DNA of 14,400 nt from Actinomycetes bacterium (lineage in GTDB: Bacteria > Actinomycetota > Thermoleophilia > Solirubrobacterales > Solirubrobacteraceae): the NCBI GenBank assembly GCA_023429855.1, contig JAEZDB010000316.1, positions 1 to 14,400 on the forward strand, given 5' to 3'. The notes beneath the pieces were generated by a model. It saw only the letters and a program-made list of their open reading frames with translations, had not been told where the DNA came from and did not search any database. The translations under genes were made by a program, and so were the position numbers. Positions 1-7,925 of the stretch are shown one piece after another. The stretch's first letter is position 1. Each line of letters begins with the position of its first letter.

Positions 1-1
1 C

Positions 2-2152
2 TTAACGGTCGCGCTGCCACAGGACGGGGCACGGCGCCCCGCACAGCCCCGCAGCCTCGCCCTCGCGTTGCCGGCGGGACTCGAGCTCGGTCCGCAGCTC
101 GCGTCTGCCGATCACGGCCAGCCGACCTGCACGGCGGAGCAGTTCGGGACCGACCACGGCACCGCAAGCGCCTGCCCTGCAGCCTCTGCCGTCGGGACCG
201 CGGCGCTGCGCGCACGCGGTCTGGGCGCGCTGACCGGCACCGTGTACCTCGGCATGCCGGCGAGCGACGCCGACCTGGCCTCGCTCCGCGTCGATGTGGC
301 CCGCGGCGCTGCCCGCCTCAAGTTCACCGGCGCGCTCGCGATGAACGAGGCGGGCCAGCTCGTAGTCAGCTTCGCCGCGCTTCCCCAGCTGCGCCTGACC
401 GAGTTCGCGCTCACCCTGCGCAGCGGCGACCACGCGCTGCTCACGGCGCCGCGCAGCTGCGGCACCCACACCGGTACGGCGACGGTGACGCGCCCCGCGG
501 GCAGCGCCACGGAAGCGATGTTCTCCGTCGCGGTGACCGAGGCGTGCGCCGCCGCGGCGCCGCAGCTAGCCGCGGCATCGTCGACCGCGCGATCCGGCGA
601 CCGTCCTGCCACGTCGATCACGCTCACCCGCTCCGCAGCTGGCGCCGACGTTGAGCACCTCGCGCTGACGCTTCCGCCCGGCACAGTCGTCGCTCCAGCG
701 TCGATCCCCGAATGCGACGCCGCCGACGCGGCCGCAGGGAGTTGCCCGGCAGTCAGCCAGATCGGCAGCGTGACCCTCGTCGCCGGCGCGGGCGAGCATC
801 CGCTCAAGGTCAGCGGCTCGGTCTCCCTGACGGCGGCGCCCGACGGCGCGTTTGCCGGGGCTGCCATCGCCGCCGACGTGCGCCTCGGCGATCTCGACCT
901 CGGCCGTCTGGTCGCGCCAGCGAGTCTGCGTCTTGATCCGTACGGCCGCACGCTGACCCTGTCGGCCGCCCTGCCCCGCCGCGTCTCCGGCGTGGCGCTC
1001 GACCTGCGCCAAGCCACCTTTGATTTCGAGCGCGACGGCGTGGTGCGGCACCCGACGGCGTGCGGCCCGCTGGCGGCCTCGGCGGTGGTCACGGCCGGTG
1101 GCGCCGACACGACACCCTCCGCCTCGCTCAGCTACCCCGGGTGCGCGGCACTCGACTTTGCGCCGGCCTTCGCGGCCGCGGTCAGCGGCGACACGGCGGT
1201 TGGCGGCCACCCGAAGGTGCTCCTCTCGGTGACTCCGCGCTCCGGCGACGCCGGATTGCGCTCGATCGCGCTGGCGTTCCCGCCGACGCTTTCGCTCGAC
1301 ACCGGCAGCATTGCGACCCTCTGCGACCTCGCGGTCTTCGAGGCGGCGAACTGCCCGGCGGCCGCGAAGGTCGGCGTCGCCGGGGGCAAGGTCGCGATGG
1401 CCAGTGACTTCCTCGGCGGCGACGCCTTTCTCGTTCGCCTGCCTGGCACCACGAACCCTGGCGTGGGCATCCGCTTCGCGGGGAGCTTCGGGCACCGCGC
1501 GCTCGGCCGCTTCACTACAGGTGAGGGCGGCGCGACCGTGCTGGCGTTCGACGACCTGCCCGACCTGCCGCTGAGCCGCTGGGCCCTGCAGTTCGACGGC
1601 GGCAGCAGCGGGATCGTCAAGGCGGTCGACGCCGCGGCCGGGTGCACGGCTTCGACGCAATGGAGCGCCGGGCTTGCGGCCCACAACGGCGCCCAGCTCC
1701 GCCGCGGGGCGGCGGTCACGTGTGGCGGCGGCAGCGTCGCCGCTGGCGAGTCGCCGGTCGTCGCGCTTTCGGTGTCGGCGAAGACCGGCATCAAACTCAA
1801 GCTCACGAAGTTCGGCACCCAGCAGCTGCAGGCCGTGAAGCTCACGATGCCCAAGACGATCCGGATCAACGCACCGAAGGCCAAGCGCCGCGGTCGCACG
1901 TCGATCGCGCTGATCGGCTCGAAGGCGACGCCGACGTTCACGAAGGGCTCGCTGACGCTCACGCCCTACGGCGGGGTCCCGAGCGAGGTCGTCGCGCGAA
2001 TCAGGACGACGGCCTACACGATCAACGGCCGTGCGCCAGCGCGCGCCCGAGGAAAGCTCAAAGGCAAGAAGCGGACCGTGCAGTTCAGGCTGCGCCTCGC
2101 CTATCGCGACGGCACTGTAAAAGAACGGCGCGTCTCGGTTCGCCTGCCCTGA
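2..2152 (+). CDS. Secreted modular cysteine-rich protein, paralog 1 (5' truncated by window edge)
   Basis: The reading frame is open from the first bases of the window, so the signal peptide, N module and start of M2 lie upstream; the TTG at 68 is inside the protein and is not a start. Visible are the rest of M2 (to Cys codon 545-547), M3 (548-1144), M4 (1145-1723) and a cysteine-free tail rich in Lys/Arg (1724-2149), ending in TGA. There are twelve cysteines, four per module: C-x14-C in M2 (CTAEQF...CPAAS), C-x9-C in M3 (CDAADAAAGSC) and C-x9-C in M4 (CDLAVFEAANC). It is the most diverged long member: the DRPGFSxNPTNC motif of M3 seen in genes 3-5 is reduced to a HPTAC-like form. I recognise no known function; export is inferred from its paralogs. 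It is unlikely to be enzymatic, since no catalytic motif is visible. Confidence 0.85.
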   Translation, partial: LTVALPQDGARRPAQPRSLALALPAGLELGPQLASADHGQPTCTAEQFGTDHGTASACPAASAVGTAALRARGLGALTGTVYLGMPASDADLASLRVDVARGAARLKFTGALAMNEAGQLVVSFAALPQLRLTEFALTLRSGDHALLTAPRSCGTHTGTATVTRPAGSATEAMFSVAVTEACAAAAPQLAAASSTARSGDRPATSITLTRSAAGADVEHLALTLPPGTVVAPASIPECDAADAAAGSCPAVSQIGSVTLVAGAGEHPLKVSGSVSLTAAPDGAFAGAAIAADVRLGDLDLGRLVAPASLRLDPYGRTLTLSAALPRRVSGVALDLRQATFDFERDGVVRHPTACGPLAASAVVTAGGADTTPSASLSYPGCAALDFAPAFAAAVSGDTAVGGHPKVLLSVTPRSGDAGLRSIALAFPPTLSLDTGSIATLCDLAVFEAANCPAAAKVGVAGGKVAMASDFLGGDAFLVRLPGTTNPGVGIRFAGSFGHRALGRFTTGEGGATVLAFDDLPDLPLSRWALQFDGGSSGIVKAVDAAAGCTASTQWSAGLAAHNGAQLRRGAAVTCGGGSVAAGESPVVALSVSAKTGIKLKLTKFGTQQLQAVKLTMPKTIRINAPKAKRRGRTSIALIGSKATPTFTKGSLTLTPYGGVPSEVVARIRTTAYTINGRAPARARGKLKGKKRTVQFRLRLAYRDGTVKERRVSVRLP

Positions 2153-2210
2153 GGGTGTGCGGCGGCGCGACGTCCCCCCAACTGAACGCAACTCAAGTCG
2201 CGGCCAAGGG

Positions 2211-2220
2211 TTTGTACAAA
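2211..2220. repeat. TTTGTACAAA palindrome, half repeated downstream
   Basis: TTTGTACAAA is a perfect 10-base palindrome in the gap after gene 1. The 8-mer GTTTGTAC that contains its left half (2210-2217) occurs again at 2294-2301 in the same gap. It is AT-rich in a GC-rich region, so chance is less likely than usual, but no regulator can be named from it. Confidence 0.35.
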
Positions 2221-2350
2221 AGAAGGCGAAATCTAGGGCTTTAGCGGCCTTCGATCGCGCCGACGGCCACCTCGTTCGGACTGCTCTCTGGACGTTTGTA
2301 CGAGGAATGCAGGTGGCCGACAGCCGGGCGTCCAACACCACGTCCAATGC

Positions 2351-2366
2351 TGTGATACTTGTCACA
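2351..2366. promoter_or_regulatory. CRP/FNR-type operator, perfect TGTGA-N6-TCACA palindrome
   Basis: TGTGA (2351-2355), six bases TACTTG, then TCACA (2362-2366) is an exact match to the classical CRP-family consensus, which actinobacterial Crp proteins also bind. It lies 27 bases before the ATG of gene 2 and 16 bases before its ribosome binding site. That is close enough to overlap a transcription start or early leader, which would fit repression better than activation. No equally good copy is seen before genes 3, 4 or 5. Just upstream, CGTCCAA is repeated at 2329-2335 and 2341-2347. No convincing -35/-10 pair was found here. Confidence 0.6.
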
Positions 2367-2382
2367 GACCATCCCTTCCCGT

Positions 2383-2386
2383 AGGA
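2383..2386 (+). promoter_or_regulatory. Ribosome binding site of gene 2
   Basis: AGGA is followed by seven bases and then ATG at 2394. An in-frame TTG at 2391 directly precedes the ATG but would leave only four bases of spacing, so the ATG is preferred. Confidence 0.6.
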
Positions 2387-2393
2387 AAACTTG

Positions 2394-4364
2394 ATGAAGC
2401 ACCTGTCTCTGAGGCGCGCCCGCACCGCGCGGCCTCTCATCGCGGTTGCCGCGCTCAGCCTGGCCGTACCGGCCGGCGCGAGCGCCGACATCGCCATCGA
2501 CGCCTTCAAGGCCGGTCCGGTCGCGACCTACACCCACCCGTCGGGGCTTCCCTTCGGAGCCGGTGGCTTCGACGGCGGGTGTTCGTACGGCGTGCCGATG
2601 GCCGTTCCAAATCCCCTCACCGAAGGCTCGGTCGACGCCACCGGTGCAGACACCCCGCTCGCACTGGCCACCCAGGCCGGCGCTACGACTGACTACTGCG
2701 TCGCCTTCCGCCTGAACCGTCAAGATGCGGCGGCTGGCCAGGACCTCAACAACACGGTGGTCGAGCTGCCCGTCGGCACGCTCGCCGAGATCGACAACGC
2801 GGCCAAGTGCAGCCTCGAGCAGTTTGCGCGCGAGTCGACATCGCCCTCCAGCTGCCCTACGGCTTCGCAGGTCGGCACCATCGCGGCCAAGCTCCAGGTG
2901 GCGACCGGCCTCGCGACGCGTGTCGTCCAAGACACGCCGGGTCGCATCTACGCCCTTACGACGCCCGGTAGCGAAGCTGCCTTGCTCGGTGTCGCGCTCG
3001 TCGGCTCCCAGCCTCCCGCGCCGGCAGCGGAGACCAAGTTCCTGATCCACGTCACGCAGCAGGGCTCGCCCACTGTGGGCCTGATCAACACCACCGATGC
3101 GCTCAGCCGCGTCCTGACGCAGTCCTCGAACGCCCCGCTGGCCATCTGGGCGAACGCGCTGCGGTTCTGGGGACCCGCCGCAGCCCACCAGCACGTGAAC
3201 AACGTCGGGGCATCGCCGGGCACGCCCGCCGCGAACTTCTTCCGCGTCGGCACGACCTGCCAGACGCCGCAGGTCACGAAGCTCACGGTCAACCCGTACA
3301 CCGGAACGAACCCCGTGACCATGGCGCCCTACAGCGGGACGACCAACCCGACGAGCGCCTCAAGCGCTCCCTACAACCTGACCGGCTGCCAGAACCTGCC
3401 GTTCAACCCGACGTTCAACGCGGCCCTGACGGGCGAAACGAACCCGGGCGGCCATCCGGGCCTGTCGATCCAGATCAAGTCGCCTGAGGGCGACCAGGAC
3501 CTCGGTGCAACGAAGATCACGCTGCCGATCGGCGTCGCAACCGACCTGAGCCGCATCCAGAACGCCTGTCCGCAGGCCACGTTCGAGGCTGACCTCTGCA
3601 CCGACGCCACGAACATCGGCACGGTCAAGGCCACGCTCTCGGGCATCAACGCCGATGTCGTCTCCGGCGTTGTGCACATGGTCAAGGTCGAGGGCAAGAC
3701 GCTTCCGGCGCTCGGCTTCGACTTCAACGGTCGCCTGCCGCTCCGCATCTCCGGAACCTCGGAGATCGATCCGGAGGGTCGCATCGTCAACACGTTCGTG
3801 AACCTCCCGTCGATCCCGCAGCGCTCGCTCGACGTCGAGCTCCTCGGCGGTTCGCGCGGCATCCTCCAGGTCGCGCCGTCCGGGAAGTGCACCGCGTCGT
3901 CGTTCGACGCGACGCTGACCAGCCAGAACGGTGTGGCCAAGGCGTTCGCGCTGCCGACGAAGTGCGGCGAGCAGTTCAAGGCCTCGCTCAAGAAGGCCGA
4001 CACCCGCCGGCCGACGCTGTACCTCTCGGGGAACGGCGCCACGGGCAAGAAGATCAGCTCGATCCGCCTCACCCTCCCGTCTGGCGTGACGTTCCAGCGC
4101 AACACGATCCGCTCGAAGTCGAAGATCGACAAGCTCGAGGACGCGGTCACCGGTCGCACGACGCGCTCTCGTTTGAGCAAGAAGACCGTGCGGTTCTCGA
4201 TCCCGAAGCCCGGCTCCAACGTGCTCCGGATCATGACCCGGACCGGAGCGATCGGCGCGTCGAGCAAGTTCACCAAGCGCGACACCGCGATCACGCTCGC
4301 GCTGCGCGTCGTCTACACGGATGGCTCGAAGGCCAACGTGTCGGTGCCGCTTGAGCGCAAGTAA
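2394..4364 (+). CDS. Secreted modular cysteine-rich protein, short paralog 2 (N + M4 + tail)
   Basis: The product is 656 residues. A signal peptide covers about residues 1-31: a basic start (KHLSLRRARTARP), a hydrophobic core, and a likely cut after AGASA before Asp32. Residues 32-332 are the N module, with preamble cysteines (GGC, DYC), C-x14-C (CSLEQF...CPTAS), an LRFWG motif and a closing TGC. Residues 333-524 match M4 of the long paralogs (C-x9-C in CPQATFEADLC, LGGSRGIL, closing TKCGE). Residues 525-656 are a basic cysteine-free tail. M2 and M3 are absent, yet all ten cysteines fit the modular count. M4 shares MVKVEGxTLP with gene 5. The gene has its own leader with a CRP-like palindrome and is followed by two hairpins, so it may be its own transcription unit. 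Function is unknown; exported location is inferred from the signal peptide. Confidence 0.9.
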   Translation: MKHLSLRRARTARPLIAVAALSLAVPAGASADIAIDAFKAGPVATYTHPSGLPFGAGGFDGGCSYGVPMAVPNPLTEGSVDATGADTPLALATQAGATTDYCVAFRLNRQDAAAGQDLNNTVVELPVGTLAEIDNAAKCSLEQFARESTSPSSCPTASQVGTIAAKLQVATGLATRVVQDTPGRIYALTTPGSEAALLGVALVGSQPPAPAAETKFLIHVTQQGSPTVGLINTTDALSRVLTQSSNAPLAIWANALRFWGPAAAHQHVNNVGASPGTPAANFFRVGTTCQTPQVTKLTVNPYTGTNPVTMAPYSGTTNPTSASSAPYNLTGCQNLPFNPTFNAALTGETNPGGHPGLSIQIKSPEGDQDLGATKITLPIGVATDLSRIQNACPQATFEADLCTDATNIGTVKATLSGINADVVSGVVHMVKVEGKTLPALGFDFNGRLPLRISGTSEIDPEGRIVNTFVNLPSIPQRSLDVELLGGSRGILQVAPSGKCTASSFDATLTSQNGVAKAFALPTKCGEQFKASLKKADTRRPTLYLSGNGATGKKISSIRLTLPSGVTFQRNTIRSKSKIDKLEDAVTGRTTRSRLSKKTVRFSIPKPGSNVLRIMTRTGAIGASSKFTKRDTAITLALRVVYTDGSKANVSVPLERK

Positions 4365-4370
4365 CCGCAC

Positions 4371-4389
4371 GCTGCGCTGTTAGCGCAGC
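4371..4389 (+). terminator. Hairpin just after gene 2
   Basis: GCTGCGCT (4371-4378) and AGCGCAGC (4382-4389) form a perfect 8-base-pair stem with a three-base loop, starting six bases after the gene 2 stop codon. No T-run follows, so it may be a terminator component or a 3'-end protective hairpin. Confidence 0.45.
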
Positions 4390-4400
4390 TGAGCAGCTGC

Positions 4401-4435
4401 CGGGGGCCGTATCCGCATCGCGGGTGCGGCCCCCG
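4401..4435 (+). terminator. Large GC hairpin, likely terminator of gene 2
   Basis: CGGGGGCCG (4401-4409) pairs perfectly with CGGCCCCCG (4427-4435). The 17-base loop can itself fold through CCGC (4413-4416) and GCGG (4420-4423). Only a short TTT (4440-4442) follows, which is common for terminators in high-GC actinobacteria. Together with the hairpin at 4371-4389 it makes a stacked pair that separates gene 2 from gene 3. Confidence 0.55.
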
Positions 4436-4551
4436 CGCGTTTCCGGGGCTGGCCGCGCCTGCCCGCCCGCCGTGCGCAGCGAGACGCAACTCCACGGCGA
4501 GGCGCGTGCTTCGATGAATGGCAGGCCTATCGGTGCTGCCACGTCTGCTGC

Positions 4552-4555
4552 GGAG
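4552..4555 (+). promoter_or_regulatory. Ribosome binding site of gene 3
   Basis: GGAG, five bases, then ATG at 4561. The same GGAG-N5-ATG layout is used by genes 4 and 5, which supports all three start choices. Confidence 0.7.
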
Positions 4556-4560
4556 CGTCC

Positions 4561-7500
4561 ATGTCACCTCTCTCACTCCGGTCCACCATTGCGCGCCCGC
4601 TCCTCGGTCTCGTCGTCGCCTGCGCCGCAGCGCTCTGGGCAGGGCCCGCGTCCGCGGCGACCGCCGAGATCGAGAAGGTCTTTGCGGGGCCGGTCGCGGT
4701 CGGCGGCCCTTGCGGCCCAGACGCGACGGCGACCAATACCGCAGCCTCCGCCTATACCGACTTCTGTCTGGCGTTTCGGGCTTCCGACGGCCCGCCGACC
4801 GACGTGGACTTGAAGCGCCAGGTGATCGACACTCCGCAGGGCTTCGCCGGCACTGCTGATGAGTTCCCGCAGTGCACCGACGCGCAGTTCGCGGTCGACG
4901 ATCCAGGGAACGCCAGCTGTCCGCCGGCATCGCAGATGGGCGAAGTCGCGTCCGACATCACGGTTGCGCTCGGCGACCCGTTCGGGCCAGATGCGAGTCC
5001 GCTGCTGACCTCGCTGGCGCTCGCAGAGACAGTCAAGATGAACGGCGACATCGACCTTGAGCCGACCGGCCCGGTGTTCAACCTCGAGCACTCCGACAAC
5101 GAGGTCGCGCGGCTCGGGATCGATCTGCGGCCGTCGGCGTTTGGCCTGACGAACGAGCCGAACGTCAAGCTCATCGTGCGCGTGTCGCTGCGTCCCGCGC
5201 CAGATGTGGGCCTGCGCAGCTTCGTCGACGACCTTCCGACCCGCGCCGACACGACCGCGTTCGGCACCGACAAGGACCTCACCGTGCGCGAGTTCTCGCT
5301 CGTGTTCTGGGGCACTCCGCGGGGCGCCATGCCGGGGCCGTTCGCGTTCGTCGGTGCCGATTGCACGCGGGATCAGCAGGCCAGCATCAACGCTGTGGCC
5401 TACGACGGCACCCCGAGCAGCGGCGTGTCGGCGCCCTATCGGCTGACGGGCTGCGACAACCCGGCGATCCAGTTCAAGCCGAGCATCACGGTCTCCACGA
5501 CGGAGAACCGTCCCGACGTGACGACGGCGACCTCCGTGCGCGTCGGCTTCGGCCGCTCGACCGACCCTGGCTATGTCGCAAGCGCCGTGCGCACGGCCGT
5601 GGTGGCCCTGCCTGACGGGCTGGCCTTCTCAGGGCAGATCGCCAGCGGTCAGAACGGGCTGCCGCTCTGCACACCGGCGTTGTACGGCCAGAGCACAGTC
5701 GAGCCGAGCCGTTGCCCCGAAGCGTCGGCGATCGGCGATGTGCGGCTCGTGACGCCGACCCTCGACAAGCCCCTCACGGGGAGGGTGTTTCTCGGCGCGC
5801 AACCGGCGCCAGGGGCGCTGCCTGACCTCTACATCGAGGCTGAACTCGGCCCAGGGGTCGACGCTCCGCGCGTCAAGCTTCGCGGCTCGCTTGCGATCGA
5901 CGCTGCCAACCGCATCGTCACCACGCTCACCGACTTGCCGGAGCTGCCGGTCTCCGAGTTCGTCCTCAACTTCCGCGGCGGCGACCACGCCGCCATCGTG
6001 ACCCCGACGAGCTGCGGCACGTTCTCGGGCGCGATGGCGGCGACGCCCTACAGCACCCCCGGCACGGCGACCGACCTCCCGATCACCTACGCGGTTAGCG
6101 ACGACTGCGCTGGGGCCACCGGCTTTGCTCCGAGCGTCGCGTTCGCGATCGACCGGCCGATGGCAGGCGCCGCATCGCCGCTGACGACCGCGATCACCCG
6201 GCCGGACCGAAGCGAGCGCATCGCGCGGATCAGGATCGACCTTCCCGCGGGCGTGCTGGCCAACCTCAAGGGGGTTCCCGAGTGCTACCAGGCAGACGCG
6301 CGGGCGGGCGCGTGCTCGGAAGCGACGCGGATCGGCAGCGTCTCGAGCCTCGTCGGGGTCGGCCCTGCACCGTTTGCTGCCGCGGGCTCCGTCTACCTGA
6401 CGGACCGCTCGCCGGGCGCAGTTGCGGGTATCGCGCTCAAGGTGCCGGTCGTCTTCGGCGACGTCGACCTTGGCGTTCTGAACGTGCTCGCCAGAGTCGA
6501 GATCCGGCCGGGCGACCTCGGCCTTCGACTGCTGGCGGAGGTGCCGGAACGGTTCCGGGGCATCCCGCTCAACGTCCGTGCCATCACGGTCCGGCTCGAC
6601 CGCCCGGGGTTCTCGTTGAACCCCACCAATTGCGGCGTCCTGGCCTCGACGTCGCAGCTTGCGAGCTTTGGCGGCACGATCGCCGACGCACGCGCCACCG
6701 TCCAGGTCGGCGGCTGCGAGGGGCTGGCGTTCGAGCCGCGGTTGGACGCCGCCGTCACGGGATCGACGAGCCGTCTCGACCGCCCCATGGTCTCGGTGCG
6801 GATCCAGAACGCAGAAGGTGCGTCGGCGCTCAGAGCAGCGACCGTCACGTTGCCGATCGGCCTCGGCGTCGACCTTGCGCAGATCCCTCGCGGTTGCGAT
6901 CGCGGTGAGTTTCTCGCGGGCGGGTGCCCGGCCACCGCGATTGTCGGCAGGGTCAATGGTGCGTTGTCGATTGCCGACGAGCGCCTCGTCGGCAATCTCT
7001 ACCTCCTGAAGCCTGCCCGCGGCAAGGTGTTCCCAGGCCTCGGGTTGGCCTTCACTGGTCGCTTCGCCGGGCGCGTGGCCGGCGAAGCTTCGGTCGACAC
7101 CAAGACCGGGCAGCTCATCACCAGCTTTCCGGTGGTCCCTGACCTGCCCCTCACTGATCTGCAGATCGATGTCCTCGGCGGTCGCGGCGGCATCCTCGTG
7201 TCGAACGGCAAACTCTGCTCCGGCAAGCCGAGCGACTTCGAAGCCACGTTCGGCTCCCAATCTGGCCGAGGTGCAACGCAGCGCGCTCGCACCTACTGCG
7301 GCGTGACGCTGGGCGAGAAGGCGCCGGCCGTTCGCGGGCGCTTGCGCGGGACGCGGAGCGGTCGCCCATCGCTGGCCCTCAGCATCAGCTCGAAGGCCGC
7401 GGGCCAGCGGATCCGGCGGCTCGACGTGAGCTTGCCCGCAGGGTTCTCCGTCAGCACGTCGCGCGCCACGCGCAGCAGCTACCTGCGGGTGAGCAAACTT

Positions 7501-7725
7501 ACGACGCGCGGAAAGGCCAAGACGAAGCGGACCGGGCGCTACGCGTTTCGTGCGACGCTGCCGAAACGGGGCAGCTCGCAGGCGCGCGTGCTCGCTCGGG
7601 GAGGCGCGATCACGCTTTCCCGCAAGTCCTTGCGGCGCTCCCGAAAGACGGTGACGGTCGTGGCCACGATCCGCTACACCTCCGGCGCGACGGTGGTGGT
7701 GCCGGTTCGCGTCAAACCGCGGTAG
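4561..7725 (+). CDS. Secreted modular cysteine-rich protein, paralog 3 (intact, four modules)
   Basis: The product is 1054 residues. The signal peptide is about residues 1-32 (core LLGLVVACAAALWAG, likely cut after GPASA). N module 33-298 has preamble cysteines (GPC, DFC), a DTPQGFAG stretch, C-x14-C, NLEHSDNEVARLGIDL, LVFWG and closing TGC. M2 299-516 has FSGQIASGQNGLPLC, C-x14-C, LTGRVFLG, RVKLRG and FRGGDHAAIVTP. M3 517-719 has TRPDRSER, LPAGVLANLKGVPEC, C-x9-C, GSVYLT and DRPGFSLNPTNC. M4 720-913 has LPIGLGVDL, C-x9-C and LGGRGGIL. The tail 914-1054 is basic and cysteine-free. There are eighteen mature cysteines. One more cysteine, in the signal peptide (VVAC at 18-21), resembles a lipobox, so a lipoprotein is an alternative. 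It is the closest relative of gene 4. Function is unknown; no sortase motif or C-terminal membrane segment is seen. Confidence 0.92.
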   Translation: MSPLSLRSTIARPLLGLVVACAAALWAGPASAATAEIEKVFAGPVAVGGPCGPDATATNTAASAYTDFCLAFRASDGPPTDVDLKRQVIDTPQGFAGTADEFPQCTDAQFAVDDPGNASCPPASQMGEVASDITVALGDPFGPDASPLLTSLALAETVKMNGDIDLEPTGPVFNLEHSDNEVARLGIDLRPSAFGLTNEPNVKLIVRVSLRPAPDVGLRSFVDDLPTRADTTAFGTDKDLTVREFSLVFWGTPRGAMPGPFAFVGADCTRDQQASINAVAYDGTPSSGVSAPYRLTGCDNPAIQFKPSITVSTTENRPDVTTATSVRVGFGRSTDPGYVASAVRTAVVALPDGLAFSGQIASGQNGLPLCTPALYGQSTVEPSRCPEASAIGDVRLVTPTLDKPLTGRVFLGAQPAPGALPDLYIEAELGPGVDAPRVKLRGSLAIDAANRIVTTLTDLPELPVSEFVLNFRGGDHAAIVTPTSCGTFSGAMAATPYSTPGTATDLPITYAVSDDCAGATGFAPSVAFAIDRPMAGAASPLTTAITRPDRSERIARIRIDLPAGVLANLKGVPECYQADARAGACSEATRIGSVSSLVGVGPAPFAAAGSVYLTDRSPGAVAGIALKVPVVFGDVDLGVLNVLARVEIRPGDLGLRLLAEVPERFRGIPLNVRAITVRLDRPGFSLNPTNCGVLASTSQLASFGGTIADARATVQVGGCEGLAFEPRLDAAVTGSTSRLDRPMVSVRIQNAEGASALRAATVTLPIGLGVDLAQIPRGCDRGEFLAGGCPATAIVGRVNGALSIADERLVGNLYLLKPARGKVFPGLGLAFTGRFAGRVAGEASVDTKTGQLITSFPVVPDLPLTDLQIDVLGGRGGILVSNGKLCSGKPSDFEATFGSQSGRGATQRARTYCGVTLGEKAPAVRGRLRGTRSGRPSLALSISSKAAGQRIRRLDVSLPAGFSVSTSRATRSSYLRVSKLTTRGKAKTKRTGRYAFRATLPKRGSSQARVLARGGAITLSRKSLRRSRKTVTVVATIRYTSGATVVVPVRVKPR

Positions 7726-7925
7726 GGCCCTGCTTGGTCGTTCCGGGTGGGCGCAGCGGCGTTCTTCGACACCCGTTCATGGGCAAACCCGGGCGCCCCG
7801 GTCGATCCTGAGCTTTTCGGTGCGCCGCGGTACCGGCTGGCTATAACGGCGGTAGGGCGCAACTCCGACCGTGCCTATGGTGTTTGAAGTCACGGATGCC
7901 ACAGAGCTTCTTGCTGGGAGAACCC
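7726..7925. other. Gap between genes 3 and 4: weak hairpin and lone TATAAC
   Basis: CGGGTG (7744-7749) and CACCCG (7770-7775) can pair with a 20-base loop, and GGGCGC (7749-7754) can alternatively pair with GCGCCC (7793-7798). Neither is followed by a T-run, so termination after gene 3 is uncertain. TATAAC at 7842-7847 looks like a -10 element and has TG four bases upstream, but no TTG-type -35 sits at a normal distance. A promoter for gene 4 is possible but not shown. Confidence 0.25.
7916..7920 (+). promoter_or_regulatory. Ribosome binding site of gene 4
   Basis: GGGAG, five bases (AACCC), then ATG at 7926. This decides the start against an upstream in-frame TTG at 7884, which has no such site and would add a polar stretch before the signal peptide. 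Confidence 0.7.

Noticed and set aside
566..2509. Long minus-strand open frame (about 647 codons) opposite gene 1 and the following gap
   Set aside because: It is rich in Arg, Gly and Ala, has no coherent motif and no ribosome binding site, and is a typical shadow of a GC-rich gene. The + strand frame has clear paralogs and conserved cysteines.
7884..7925. TTG at 7884 as the start of gene 4
   Set aside because: It has no ribosome binding site. ATG 7926 has GGGAG with five-base spacing, matching genes 3 and 5.
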